Positions 20,861 to 33,143 are shown, counted from the stretch's first letter. The stretch is 64,000 nucleotides of DNA from Isoetes taiwanensis (GCA_021234155.1 JAJEKV010000011.1:19856677-19920676), one strand, 5' to 3'. Notes: generated by a model not told the origin, from the letters alone. Numbers and translations: made by a program.

Positions 20861-22600
20861 AACCTCTTAGTCACTCAGTCTTTGTCGTACCATCCAAAAC
20901 CACTATTAACCAGATGCATATTAGTATCAAATTAAACTCAAGTTCAAGCCTTGATATAAATATCCAGACAAATAAAATGGCAGACAAATTTAAGCATTGT
21001 TATCATAATAGAAGAAGCATAAGAGAAAGTGCTTATCTGGAATGGCCCTGACACTAGGTAGCATCCACTCAGGTCTCCTCTGCCTTATTCGCATGAAAAG
21101 AACAAAAGCTGAAGAACATCGACACAGTAGAGAGAGAAACATTTGCAGTTGCTAGATTCCAACGTGCATAATGCCATCTACTCATGATCTCCTACAACAG
21201 AAAAATTGGAGCCCAACAATAGCCACGTGCCAAACAAACAAACAAGGTCATGGTCTACTAGGTAGCTTGAATAATAGCGAACAACAAGATGCTGCATGAC
21301 CAAGATAATGTAGCTATCTTTTGAGTGATGTCTTGCTCCAATTAAAATAAAAATAATGGAAAGACTCGAAGAGGATGTCAAAAATTGCAGATGGAAATCC
21401 CTCGAACTCAAAACATTGAATCAATCTGATCAAAATAGTATGCAGATGAACAGTCATATGGCAAAGATAACTCAACAAGTGATACATGTGTGCCAAGGTA
21501 CTTGACAAATCCAGAAATCCTTAAGTTACACTGGTTTTGCTGATTCTATGTTTGCTCCTGACTTTCGTATCCAAGAAACCTGGCTCTGTTACAGATCTCG
21601 GAAAAGGCCAACCATTTGGAGCAAAAGAACTCTCTAAAATTTGGGTGCAAGAATGCTGGCTGAGATGTGAAATCCCTCTATGACAGAAGGGAACAAGAAG
21701 GGAACAAAATCTCTTGTGATGGATGGGAACAAGTACCAATGTGAATCGGTTGGACTGCACCAACAAATCCAATACAGAAGATAATCTCAATTTTTTCGAG
21801 ATCTATGCCTGTAGACTGTACGGAGTGAATTGCCCTGCAAAGGGAGGTACGTATTTTAGCATAAACATGCATGCTCTCTTTATCTTGGTTCTATCTAGCA
21901 ATGTGAGTGGTGATAGAGACGTGGTGGCCATGTCTGAAAAAGGGTTTTGGAACTGGTTGGATGGTAATACATCGGATGTGGGGCCAGAATCGACAGGCTA
22001 ATGGCAACCTTGATGGCCAGAGTTTGTCTTACCAAGTTACTACTAGCGATGGCAGAACTGTACCCCATTATGATGTCGTCCCTTCTAATTGGTAGTTTGG
22101 TCAAACACTCATTTGAAACGGCTGGATTGCATCTTTCTAGGAATTTAGACAGATGGATACGTTTGCACTTGAAAAAGTTTGAATGACCAACAAAATGACC
22201 AAATGCAAGCCATTTTCTATCAAAGGCATCACCCTTTTTAGACCTATGAGCTATAGCACAAGTAGCCATTTCAATCATAAAGAGAAGTTTCAAATTTGAA
22301 GTACTCATATTTCTTTTCCCAAGTGTAATTGCATTTCTAAACTCTGCATGGCAATTTGCTTCAATGGATTGACAAAGGCATTGTTACCCCCGAAAAGAAA
22401 ACATATAGAATTTTGATCCCAGTGTACTAGATGTAATTGTGTAGCAAAATTGTGTGATTACATGCCTCTTGCATGGGTTTCAACGATTTTTTAGCTTGAT
22501 TCAAACCATAAATGCTTCAATCCATATTTTCATTCGCTCCTACCTATTCTTATACGGCATCCATCTTGATTCATCTCCAAGTGGAGCGAAATGAGATGGT
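20861..22600. other. no gene recognised
   Basis: Several short frames on both strands around 21.5-22.3 kb overlap one another without recognisable motifs. I see no splice-supported gene. Confidence 0.4.
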
Positions 22601-22614
22601 TGAGTATCGAAAGG

Positions 22615-22662
22615 ATAGAATAGAATAGAATAGAACAGAATAGAATAGAATAGTATAGTTTT
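22615..22662. repeat. (GAATA)n microsatellite, LINE 3' tail
   Basis: About nine pentamer units, one with a substitution (gaaca). It is the 3' end of LINE copy 2 read on the minus strand as (TATTC)n. Copy 3 ends in the same pentamer at 42278-42301. Confidence 0.9.
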
Positions 22663-22927
22663 TTATCATCCATTGAGACCAATTGGCCTATGGGAACCAA
22701 ACAAAAAAAGAGCAGTAAGTGTATTATTGTCAGGATAAAAAAAACCCCCGCCTCGAAGGGTTTTCTATGGAAAAACCTTAACAATAAGTCTGCTGGTACA
22801 CTGTACAATTGTATAAGACAATTTAGTACTACTCTGGAGGACACAACTGAGTCCGTGTATCCATAACCTCCTGGAGGTATGATCCCAACAAGCCCACGGA
22901 GGCCGTATTCAATAACTCATGTAGTGG

Positions 22928-25190
22928 CTAGTCAGGCGCAACTAACCCAACATACCGCACCCGGATATGGGCAAATGCTGGGCAGATCTGAAGGGCATGA
23001 CATTCATTTTCAATGGCGCCCTGGTGGCAACACTGACAAAGCCTATCCTTCTGTGCTTCTCGAGTCCATCCTCTTGTCTCAATGCGGAGACGATGCGCAC
23101 CCGTGCGAATGGACTGCGCTTCTTCATGGGCAAATGGGTGCAAGTACTGGTGCGAGCCTCTCGTGAACATGGGATTGACTTGATGCCGATAGTGTGCCAT
23201 CTTAACGTGTGTTGGAGCATCTGCATCCCAGAGCTTGCCAAGGAAGCTAGCATCTACGTACAGCTTTAGTACATTATGATCCTTCTTTGTCCGTACCTAC
23301 ACGCATCTGTATGCCTGTACATCCCAATGTGAGAACCACTGAGCTTCCTTGTCCTTCCAGCAGGCTTTGAGGCGTTGGAGACCCATTGCTATGGCCAAAG
23401 CAAGGTTGGGCAAATGTGTATCACCCATAGCGACCACCTTCTAGAAGTAAATAATATGGCATTCCAATGCAGCCCTTTGAAGTGGTAGAAAACCTGTCTC
23501 ATGGAGCATGGAATGTGGATTCTACCCCCAGGGAATTCACCTTTCATTAGCGTATAATCCATGAGAATTCAACGGAGGGGTGTTTTTTGGACCATTTGCA
23601 TACGTATACTTAGGGGTTAGGGATGTTTTTAGGCACTGATCTAGAGCAATATCTATACACATACGGGTCAAATTGCCTTTTAAAAATGTATATACAAGGG
23701 GGGTTTTTTGATACCCTCCGAATGCAGATGCCATACCCCCTTTATGTATAAGTGCATCCCCTGGGATTTTATCCCAAGGGCTCGTGCCAAGAAGGCTTTC
23801 TGCACTTGCTCCAGGTCATTCCTGGTGGTGAGGGATATCATGGACCCCATACCTCTGCCCCGTACAGAAGAACCGGCTCGACCAAGGCCCTAAACAGGTA
23901 TGATTGGTGGCCCCAAGCATACAACTCTTCCTTATGGATATTGCTCTGCATGGCATATAGTGCTTTCCAACCTGCCGTGACACGCAACCTGATGGCAGCA
24001 TCCCAGCGGGTGGTAGTCGAGAACTCGATCCCCAAATACTTGTAGGCCAGAGCCACCTCCACATCTTGTCCCTGGTAAGTAAATGAGGGAAGCCTTGACT
24101 GATGGGATGACGAAACTAGCAGCACCCTAGTTTTGGCCAAGTTAACTCGCATGTCAGTGAACTGGCAGAAAGTGTCAAGAGCATCCAGGTGACGTTGCAT
24201 GTCCTCTGGAGTATAGGCCAGGAGGTCTACATCGTCAACATATATGAGTTCCGGATTATGTGGTGCAAGAGAACCCGTGCTCAGCAAGCCAGTCTTCCAG
24301 TTGATCAATGTATAAGCCAAAGAGTGTGAGGAAGAGGGGGCAACCCTGGCGTCCTCCAATAGTACTGGCTGTCCTGATGATATGAGACGGCCTGAACATG
24401 CCTCGTATAGCCTATATATTGCATTCTGCAATTCAACGGGGGTTCCTAGTTGCCTCAATCTGTCCCATAACTTGTTCAGGGGCACTGTGTCAAAAGCTTT
24501 TGCAAAATGTACAAAACAACAGTACAGGTTTTTCTGACGATTTTTGCTATCCTCAATCAATGTGCGCAGAGCGAAAATATGGTCAATGGTGGAATGCCTG
24601 GGCCAGAAACCTTCCTGTGTCAGAGCACACACCTCTGCTTCTTCTGCCCATATCGTCAACCACTGCTCAAGGATGCCAGCCAACAATTTTGCAAAAAGAG
24701 AGCTGACCATGATAGTGCGATAGTTAGCTGGGCATTGAGGGTCACCTACCTTGTATATGGGCACAACTCTACTAGTGGTCCACTGCGGAGGAAAGCCTTC
24801 TTGCAATGCTTTATTGAATAGTGACGTGAGGACAGACACCATTAGAGGCCCAACCCATTTCAGAAGTTCAGTCTGCACGCCATCTAAATCTGCTGCCTTC
24901 CCATTAGCTAGGCATTGCAGGCCCATTATAACACCCCCCTCTGTGATGACCAGTGCCAGGCCCATCTGTAGAGGCATTGTTGCTCGGCCCCCGAGCGGAT
25001 CATAAAGCTGTTGCAAGTACTGTACCCATTGCTCCAAGGTGATGTTCCCTGTGGGCTGTGTAGCCTTGCTCAATACCTTTCTCCAGAATGTCCTGGAGTG
25101 CCGATCCAGGAGACCGAACATCTGTTGCTAGTGCTCTGCGAGGTATCTGGCTTTCTTGTTCTTGAGGAAGGAGCGAGAAATCATCCAGCA
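22928..25190 (-). pseudogene. LINE RT and zinc finger (copy 2)
   Basis: The long frame 25121-23838 carries RT motifs NYRTIMVSSLFAKLLAG, AFDTVPLNKLW (motif A) and ELIYVDDVDLLAY (motif C). The second residue of the catalytic box is Val instead of the Ala of copy 1. Motif B lies in another frame: GRQGCPLFLTLFGLYIDQL is readable at 24350-24310 after a frameshift. Thumb motifs YKYLGIEFSTTT and LLYGAEVWGP follow. The C-terminal finger CQCCHQGA...CHALQICPAF is at about 23040. A 230 bp insertion at 23527-23755 interrupts the region before the finger. Inactive copy. Confidence 0.8.
23527..23755. mobile_element. 230 bp insertion within LINE copy 2
   Basis: Compared with LINE copy 3, the reading around ARALGIKSQ and MLHETGFLPLQRAA is interrupted by unrelated AT-rich sequence containing gggttagggatgttttt and ggggggttttttgata. 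A similar stretch is seen at 13.1-13.26 kb. Ends contain ccccaggg / cccctggg-like short inverted motifs. Probably a small non-autonomous element; exact ends are uncertain. Confidence 0.45.
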
Positions 25191-25199
25191 AAAAAAATG

Positions 25200-27960
25200 C
25201 TTCAAATACGTTTAAGGAACATACATAACTATTTTTATTTTGGCTGTGCAGATACCGTGTCACCGAGTTGTCAATCGAAATTCCACCACTGGAATCGCCG
25301 CAACGAGGACAGGAATATCTTAAGTCCTAAAAGACTCATTACTAATTACTACAATGAATGCTGCCATAAAACGAATTGATATGTTGCAAAAGAAGCAATC
25401 GGACACACATAACCTAATATATATACAAAGCTTACTTATGGATATTGCTAGTAGACCTACTTCTAGATTGAGCCGAAATTTCCTCTAGCTTTCATCTTAA
25501 CCAGAAGTAGACCTACTTCTAGATTGAGCCGAAATTTCTGCTAGCTCTCATCTTAACCAGAAGCTAAGCAACGTCCTTGCTTGTTCGGTGTTCCTCGCAG
25601 AGTAGCCGAGTTAAAAGCGACAACTACAATCTGGACAATATTTTAAGCGGATTCAAATCTTGCCTCTCTCACTTAACCTTTAAGGTCATGTCGCCTTTAT
25701 ATCATTCATCAACACTTCTGCTTTTTTCCATCGGTTTTTACTAGACAAGATTGAAGTATCGAAATGATGATTCATCCAAATGGAAGAGCATGGGTTTTTA
25801 AGCTCAATACTGGTTGCAAAACAGATCTCTCAACACGGCTTCTATTGTCAAGGGGCCAACATGTTATGAAAATCCAGTATCTAATGCAATATTTTGTGTG
25901 CCATCCACACCTACCTGAGGGAAAGCCATAAATTGATAGAGTCTAAACATAGATTTATTCGAAGATGATGAGTTCCTTCTAGTTTTGAAAAGCACATATT
26001 GATAGAACCATGCATTTTTTGCTCTGTTGCGTAGTGTCTTGCAAGCAATAGTGAGTAGTTAATATTGCAGACATAATGAGAAAAAGGGCTGCAAAAACAA
26101 AGATGTACCTTCAGACATGCAGGAACAGGCAAAGTGAACATGTACTCATTGCAAAGTAATTGATGATGCAGCAATCATCCAGCTGAGTTTTGCAACTCAT
26201 ACTCCGAACTGGAGTAGAATCTGGCAATGCAAAATGTCATTGGAATTGACTTCTTCCTTCCAGACCAGGCATGGTTTCAAATGCTTCATAGGCTCAAGGG
26301 ATGCATAGATCCAAAGTCCTCTAACTCTGTTATTTTTCTTATCACATTAAACATGCTTGAAAGTTTTGCTCCATCCATGAAGGATTTGTATAGAATGTTT
26401 CAAGATTTTACACACTTTGTTTCTTAGTGGTACTATTGGAAAGTTGAGGATACTTTGCAACTAAGTTCTATCTGCACTGCACTAGCTAAAAGATTTCTAA
26501 CTGCATAAGCTCTGGAATATAAATTTCACCTCTCTGTATGGCCACCTGTAATTTGGCTTTATACCTTCATTGTAATGTGCAGAACTATTTGCCCACTTTA
26601 AAAGGCAATCTTTAGAGTTTGTGGTGGAAAGCTCCATCTCAAGACCCTTTTCATTGCCCCATGCAATATGTTGTATCCATTCCCAGTGCCACTACAACAC
26701 TCAGATTAGCATGCATGCATATGATTTCTTTCCTTTTATGTTAAATATGCAAATAAGTGTGCCTCATGGACAAGGGCAAAACAAAATTCATTGGCATTCA
26801 TTAGTGACACTACCAAACCACAATTGCACAAACTTTGAGAATGAGGAAGAATATGCACATGGATCTCATGAGGTAACATAATGCTAGCCAGAAAATGACG
26901 AACATATTGCATGCATAATACCCAATTGTGAATATCTAGAAATTTGCAATGGATGCTAAGCTGATTACCAACAGCAAACAATAGTGGAAATTTTTTCAAA
27001 AGTAAAGTTCTTTGGAGAGCCAAGGTTTCATGTTTATTAGTTCTTGTCCTTTATAGCTTGGTGCATGAATCGTGGTTTAGAGCTCAAATGTAGTTCTGAC
27101 ATAATTTAGTTAGAAATCATAAGAGATCGAAGCAAATCTTACTGATGCTCGAAGTCAAGATTAAATAAAAAGAAATGCAGAATTAAGCAATTATTATAAT
27201 GAAATTACTACAGCTCACCCCCGTCATGAATTGCCCATGTTTGATATGCTCGTCAATCATAACAAAGCTCTGCATGAATTGAAAGAATGTTACTCGTACT
27301 AAAATCAAAGGAAAAACTAGACTAACAAATGATAACCTGCGATGGTGAAGGAATTACAAGATTAATAGCAACTCCGCAAAAGGCTAAGCTCTGTAGCCTC
27401 CATTTGTTTCTTGACAGCTTGCTGAAGCCTCGATAGATTCCAATATGCATATATTTTAATGGTTTACAAGTTGTGATGTGACATAGAAGCTTGGGAACAT
27501 AAGGAGCTTATGATGAAAGGAGGGAACAAAAGGACGTCTATAAAACCTAGTTACAGATCACTAACATCAATGATCACACGTGCTATGGGGAGCTTTTATT
27601 TGTTTAACTATTGAGAACACTTCATAAATATTTAGCTTATCCATACCAAGACCGGTACGAAGAAGAAATAATCTTATTTACTAGTTAAGAAATAATCTTA
27701 TTTACTACTACTAGTTGCGCTTTGGTAGATCCCCTAGCACATTGATACCAGGAAGAAACAATCTTATTTACCAAATTGCATTTTGGTAAATCCCTTAGTA
27801 CTTCGGTCCAGCTACTAGTTCATATTTTTGCTACCGAGGCCAATATGTCTATATTGCTTATAAGAAAGTCATTATATTCCATGGCCTCTGAGTTTTAAAA
27901 CCATTTCAATAAGGCTTGCCAAGAAAAAAGGGAAATATTGACCATAATACTGTTATCACA
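25200..27960. other. no gene; tandem duplication and tRNA-like relic
   Basis: A ~57 bp unit beginning agtagacctacttctagattg is repeated at about 25449 and 25506. At 25595-25670 the string gtagccgagttaaaagcg ... ggattcaaatcttgcc resembles the D-arm, anticodon region and T-arm of a tRNA-Leu, but it is degenerate. The rest to 27.96 kb shows only short frames. Confidence 0.4.
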
Positions 27961-27969
27961 TTACTGTAT

Positions 27970-28790
27970 TTTTACAGTGTGTTTGATGCAGGTAGTTACC
28001 ATAGCTCAGACTGAGGCGCCAATACTGTCCAGAGGATAATGAAGGTAGCTATCATAGCTCAAACTTGGACAACACCCTCCTCTTTTATTCGTGTTTGATA
28101 TTAACAAGCAATAAGTGTACATATTTCGAAAGAGTAACCGCCATAATAGAAAGTAATCACAAAAGCCTTATCAACTTTCACAACGGTACAGCTAAAATGT
28201 ATAATGGCTGAAAAAGGATATCAAGGGATATCATGAACAAGGAATATCACAAGGGTAAAGCTAAACTGAGGGCAATACTGTCCTCTGTGCAGTATAGAAT
28301 GCAGGTAGGTACCATATCCCATTGTTCAAACTTGGACAGCACTGTCCTCTTTCCAGTGTATAATGCAGGTGGTCACCATAGCTCAACGTTTTTTTACCAC
28401 TGTCCTCTTTGCAGTGTATAAGGGAGGCGCTCCTGTTTGATATTTCTATCAGCTAACAAAAAATAAGTATCCATACAAAAGAGTGTACATATTTCAAGTC
28501 CACAGAAAATAATCACAAATGACAAGGCAATAAGCTGCCTTCTGCCCTCTTTCCAGTGTATGATGTGCAGGTAGTCACCATAGCTCAAAGTTTTTTAGCA
28601 CTGTCCTCTTTGCAGTGTATAAGGCAGGTGCTCCTGTTTGATATTTCTATCAGATAACAGGTGGTCCTGTTTGATATTTCTATCAGATAACAGAAAACAA
28701 GTGTCCATACAAAATGAGTGTACACAAAAAAGGAGTAAAGTCCACAAAAAATAAATACAAACACCAAGGCAAGAAGCCACCTAACCAATT
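27970..28790. repeat. tandem repeat cluster downstream of the F-box gene
   Basis: Motifs such as caccatagctcaa, ctgtcctcttt(g/c)cagtgtat and ctcctgtttgatatttctatc recur three to five times in the same order, about 100-210 bp apart. The motif acggtacagctaaa...gtataatggc at 28185 also appears at the gene's 3' end (28800). This suggests duplications that started from the 3' flank of the gene. Confidence 0.6.
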
Positions 28791-28791
28791 T

Positions 28792-29826
28792 TCACAAGGG
28801 TACAGCTAAACAATGTATGATGGCCGATATTTTAACATTACAAGGAATGTCATGAAACCAAAGGAGCTTTCCTTTCAAGGAATCATCTTTTAACTGGATA
28901 TCAAGGGCAGCCACAGCCAAATGGGATGACGAGATCTGTTTCAATGGCTGTCCAATTACACAAAGCATATCATCAATGCCTGCCAACATTGGAGAACCTG
29001 ACCACTTAGGCAAATTCTCTTCAACTACATCCAATTCAAGCCACCTATCCTGTTTAAAGTCAAACCCCTTAATCTTTCCTAGATAATCCCAGGAAAAGAT
29101 GAGTCCCTTAACAGCAGTGGTTTTTCCTCTCCACCCAGAATCCATACTAACAGACATGGAATCCCAAGAATCAGAAGTTGGATTAAAGACAACGCCGCCA
29201 CTGTCTGCAACAGCAAACAGTCTTTCATTAGCCACAACACTTCCATGCATCCAGCGCCACCGCTGCTCCGGAAGGCTGGTAACTACATTCCAGCAATCTG
29301 TCCTAGGATCATAAACCTCAGCCCAAGCCACCAGAGTTCCCCAACCAGGTAAACAACCTCCAAAAACATAAATTTTATCCCCAATTACGCCCGCTGCCGC
29401 AAATTCTCTAGGAACATGCATGCAGGCTCTTTTCTTCCATATTCCTTCTGAAGGCAAATAACAAAATACTGACCTGGATGCAACGCCAGAGTGGGAACCT
29501 CCGATGATGTAGATTGCAGAAGCCATCTCCACACAAGCTGCTCCTATGGCGTCCACGGGCATTTGGGGCACAGATCTCCATGTATCGGAGAAGAAGAAAA
29601 GCCATGTGTAATGGCCTTGGCTATTTCTGAGCATCAGATGGAGGTAGGGTTCTGTCAGCTTGCGAGACTGCCGGAATTGGGTTAGGGTTTGGGAAGTGAA
29701 CAGAGATTTCCACGACCGGCAGACGCATCGGAGAAGCGGATGGAGATGTATTGGAAGATGGATTAGACACTCCACTGCTAGATCGTCTACCAATCCTGGG
29801 ATTAAGGTAGCCTGCGCCTCTACCAT
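28792..29826 (-). CDS. F-box/kelch-repeat protein (344 aa)
   Basis: Likely a substrate-recognition subunit of an SCF (Skp1-Cullin-F-box) ubiquitin ligase. F-box at residues 8-50: LIPGLVDDLAVECLIHLP followed by LLRCVCRSWKSLF, which would bind Skp1. Kelch-type repeats follow, with YIIGG at 106-110, YVFGG at 153-157, VYDPRTDCW at 171-179 and VFNPTSDSW at 213-221. These should form part of a beta-propeller for target binding. Single exon, no frame break. I chose the ATG at 29826 (context gccATGG); the frame runs nine codons further up but without another ATG. Length is typical for short plant F-box/kelch proteins. The 62 bp starting 7 bp upstream of the ATG is repeated at 33144, so the 5' flank has been rearranged. 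The target is not predictable. Confidence 0.9.
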   Translation of the reverse strand: MVEAQATLIPGLVDDLAVECLIHLPIHLHPLLRCVCRSWKSLFTSQTLTQFRQSRKLTEPYLHLMLRNSQGHYTWLFFFSDTWRSVPQMPVDAIGAACVEMASAIYIIGGSHSGVASRSVFCYLPSEGIWKKRACMHVPREFAAAGVIGDKIYVFGGCLPGWGTLVAWAEVYDPRTDCWNVVTSLPEQRWRWMHGSVVANERLFAVADSGGVVFNPTSDSWDSMSVSMDSGWRGKTTAVKGLIFSWDYLGKIKGFDFKQDRWLELDVVEENLPKWSGSPMLAGIDDMLCVIGQPLKQISSSHLAVAALDIQLKDDSLKGKLLWFHDIPCNVKISAIIHCLAVPL

Positions 29827-29832
29827 GGCCAG

Positions 29833-29894
29833 GCCACTCCCACAAAATAGCAAAATGTAATGAAATATGATTTCTAACCTCGTATACCAGTGGT
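29833..29894. repeat. 62 bp direct repeat, left copy
   Basis: gccact-ccacaaaatagcaaaat...aacctcgtata recurs at 33144-33205 in the same orientation with about six mismatches. The pair brackets 3.25 kb of foldback repeats. This copy forms the immediate 5' leader of the F-box gene. Confidence 0.8.
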
Positions 29895-30588
29895 ATCAGT
29901 TAAGGCTGAAATCACACTACCGCCTAAACTGAAAAAATAAAACTAAATAACCAACAAATTTGTGACATGTGTACATTGGGCATGCTGCACCTATCACATC
30001 TAGGATGCCCAAAGCCCAGTCAGCGTTTTGGGCATGCACTATTTTTTGGACGGGGGAATTTGCCTGTCCATACTTTTGGCGGACAAACACGTCAGATAAT
30101 GCTTGGAAGAACGGCACCTTCTGCGCCAAGAAAAACTCGGAAGAGCTTCAATCCGGTTCATATTCGGTGCCAAATCTCTCAAATTCGATGCCAAAACTCT
30201 CAAATCGCTGGATTTTTGTCAAAGAAAAACCTAGAAGAGCTTTAATCCGGTTCAAATCATTGGATTTTTGAGAAAGAAAAAGCCAAGAGAGGTTTAATCC
30301 GTTCAAATCCGCCCCGCAGTTGATCAATCTAAAAAAAATGCCGGCAGATCTCTCAAATTTGGTGGCAAAGCTCTCATAAATCGATAGGTTTTGGCTGGAT
30401 TAGGTCTCTGTTCTTGCTTGTGTGGCACACATTTCTCTGGTTTGGACCCTGATAATGTGATATGAACTGAGCGGCACAAAATTTTCAGTGCCAAACGCAT
30501 GCCTAATTGTGCCACGTAATTAATTTGGGTCAGCCATGGTGTGATTTCACCCTAATTTGTTTGTTAGCACAGTGGCACGAGTATGTAT

Positions 30589-30703
30589 GGGGGGATGCCC
30601 ACCGGGAGCACATTCCGGTGTGGACCGGTGGGGCCCCGCGACCGGCGGAGCCGGGAGCGGGTCACCGGCCACACCGGGATGTGCGACCGGTGGGCATCCC
30701 CCC
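30589..30703. repeat. GC-rich foldback repeat 3
   Basis: Imperfect palindrome. ggggggatgcccaccgg at the left pairs with ccggtgggcatcccccc at the right; inner parts attccggtgtgg and ccacaccgggat also pair. Followed by acaacatggaaagtggg and a T-rich tract. Long ORFs on both strands here are a by-product of the GC-rich palindrome. Confidence 0.85.
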
Positions 30704-31658
30704 ACAACATGGAAAGTGGGAGCATTTTTTTTATTTTTTTTATTTTTTTGTGTTGAGGTCTGGCGATGGCGATGGCGCTGGGCTCCTCGGCTATGGCGCT
30801 GGGCCCCTCGGCTATGGCGCCGGTTTCCACGGCTATGGCGATGGCTGGGCCTGACTGCGTTCCCTAAGGCTGGGCGGCTCATAGCCTCAGTTGTAGATTC
30901 AAGCTTCTCGTCCAGCATTCTCGGCCGGATCCAGCATTTTCGTAGCTGCAAGCTTTGTAAAAGCGGGCATTCTGCAAGATTGATCTTTATTTCTTCTTCT
31001 AGGTTCAAATCTTGCTGTATCTTGAAGATCCGACGTCTTTAATCGGTTTCTTTAAGAATAACGTACTTAGTATGCTCTGTTTTTGAACTTTTCTTGTTCA
31101 TTCTTCTGGATTTTTACTTTGCATGTCTGTTTTTTTTAGTTTGGAGAGGCAGGGGCAGATTTTGATGCCGCTGAAGAAACATTTTTGAAAGATTTGCTCC
31201 TTGTTTTCGGCCTTGAAGATTTTACAGCGGCTTGGTTGTGATGCATTGTAAAAGTTTTGAAGCTTCATATCTTTGCTTTTCACGGCCAGAAACATGTCTT
31301 TTTTGCAGCTATTCTAGCCGACAGGGCTCATGTAGTTATTTTACCTTTGTATCCAGTTTTTGTAAAAGCTGCATTGATGAATACAAGGGCTAAAATCCTT
31401 AGCCATTTCTTTATGATTTTTACAGTGCCGAACCTGCTTCCTGAGTTAATCTACTTTTGTGTAAATCTATCCGTGTGTAAAATCTACTTCTGTTTAAACT
31501 GAAACATGTGCTTATTTTTGGCAACCGGTTATAACCTGTAAATTTCTAAATGCTCGGAATAGGCATCCCACTTTCCATTCCGGATTGTAGGGATATGCCA
31601 CGTGGCTGCCTGTGGCTCATCTTCAGGCAAAAAATGCGACCCACTTTCCATGTTGTTA

Positions 31659-31770
31659 TGTGGAATGAGAACAGGGAGTGGATTCCGGGCTGGCGGGGGG
31701 CGCTACCGGCTACTGGCGGTAGCCAGCTGCCCCTGCCTGCCCGGAATCCACGACCTGTTCTCCTTCCACA
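31659..31770. repeat. GC-rich foldback repeat 4
   Basis: tgtggaatgagaacaggg pairs with cctgttctccttccaca; gtggattccggg pairs with cccggaatccac; gctaccggc faces gcggtagc. It is preceded by cccactttccatgttgt, which in reverse complement also borders foldback 3, so the two belong to one family in opposite orientation. Confidence 0.85.
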
Positions 31771-32886
31771 ACGTCAAGGAAAACTATGGCTGATTCGGTG
31801 CTATGGCATGAAGAAAAGGCGTCTCCGGCAAGCAAATCCTCAACAAAAAGCTTCAGCAAGTTCTCAGGAAGCTCGAGCATCAAAGCTTTGGGTTCAGAAA
31901 TCATCATAGCCCTAAATCTTGCTCTAAATCTTTGTTATAGCCCTAAATTGGCAAGGTAGAAAAGAAATATCATTGTTTTTCCGTTAAAGCTTGCCAGGTC
32001 TCTGGAACCGAATGGTTTACAGGGGCAGTCCAGATCCGACGGTAACCTGCCCGTGACACAATAGTGTAGACACATTTCATTCCGGAATAGAATGGTCGCC
32101 ACATGGCGATGTCCCATTGGATCTCAAATAAGAACGAAGACCATCTTTCCTTGACGTAACCGAGAACCAATTTTATATTGGCACGTCATAATTGGCGGCG
32201 CAAGCATGATTCCACTGCAGCGTTCTGCAATTATCAAAACACTTCCCCTAAAAGTAAGAACACTCCTAACTAACTGCAAAACACTATGATTAACTGCCAG
32301 GATGATCCCTCGACATTTAGAATTCGTAACCTTTGGGACCTAGAAATTTTCGTCGATTTCAGTGTCGGTTTTTTTTAGGTAACTTTTGGGTCTATTTTTT
32401 TGGTGGCGATCTGGAGGCGCCGCCAAACAGGGTTTTGAGCCAGGAAGCTTTGCCAGAACAGCAGAACAGAGTTTCTCCTGCCGGAACAGAGCTTTGCCGC
32501 AACAGGGCTTCCCGCAACAAGGCTTTGCCGCAACAGGGCTTTGTTCATTTCGGCTCTTTTGGCGTTGCTAGCGATGATCAGGAGCTGCTACTCCCGATTT
32601 ATCTCTTTTTGCCATGCAAATCTACATTATTCACCCCATTCCAGCCAGATCTTGGAGCAAAGCTCTTGTGTAGAGTATTAGACCTGGATTTGCCCTGTTT
32701 GAGCTATTCTTCCCATTCCAGACATGCGGTGCCGGGCGCTTTTAGTGTCCCTCGCTTGCTTGATTCTTTCTACAGATTTCAACAGATCTGCTTGATTTGT
32801 TCTAACAAATCTCAACAGAAAACACAGATCAAGAACAGGAATCACAAATATGAACATGGAAACACAGGATTAAAAGGAAATTTCTA

Positions 32887-33095
32887 GGTCCCTAAAGGTT
32901 ACGGTGGGAAACTCCACTCGCAGGAGGTTTCCTGGAAGAAACCCCTGGCGGCGCCGCCGAGGTCCCTAAAGGTTACGGTGGGAAACTCCACTTTCGCGGG
33001 GAGGTTTCTCGAAGAAACCCTGGCGGCGCCGCCGCCGCTCTCGGCGGCGCCGCCAGGGGTTTCTTCCAGGAAACCTCCTACTCGTGGAAGTTTCC
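32887..33095. repeat. GC-rich foldback repeat 5 with internal direct repeat
   Basis: Left arm 32907-32960 and right arm 33042-33095 are near-perfect inverted copies (gtttcctggaagaaacccc, ggcggcgccgcc). Between them the first ~70 bp is repeated directly: ggtccctaaaggttacgg occurs at 32887 and 32961, period 74. The structure looks like a foldback element with a partial tandem copy. Confidence 0.9.
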
Positions 33096-33143
33096 CCTTC
33101 CAATTTAAGTGACAGCATGATCTTGCCGCAAATTTTCCTCAGA

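Larger units (their letters stand above)
22610..25200 (-). mobile_element. 5'-truncated non-L1 LINE (copy 2)
   Basis: RT-bearing LINE ending in a (TATTC)n tail at 22615-22660. The last ~150 bp before the tail (aaccctt-c-gg-ggggttttt, then cccataggccaattggtctc) matches the end of copy 3 at 42.15-42.30 kb. 5' end at about 25200, just before the WFRR/FLKNKK-like region seen in copy 1. Confidence 0.85.

Noticed and set aside
30547-31042. 150-160 aa ORFs on both strands
   Set aside because: They arise from GC-rich foldback sequence; composition is repetitive and both strands are open at once.
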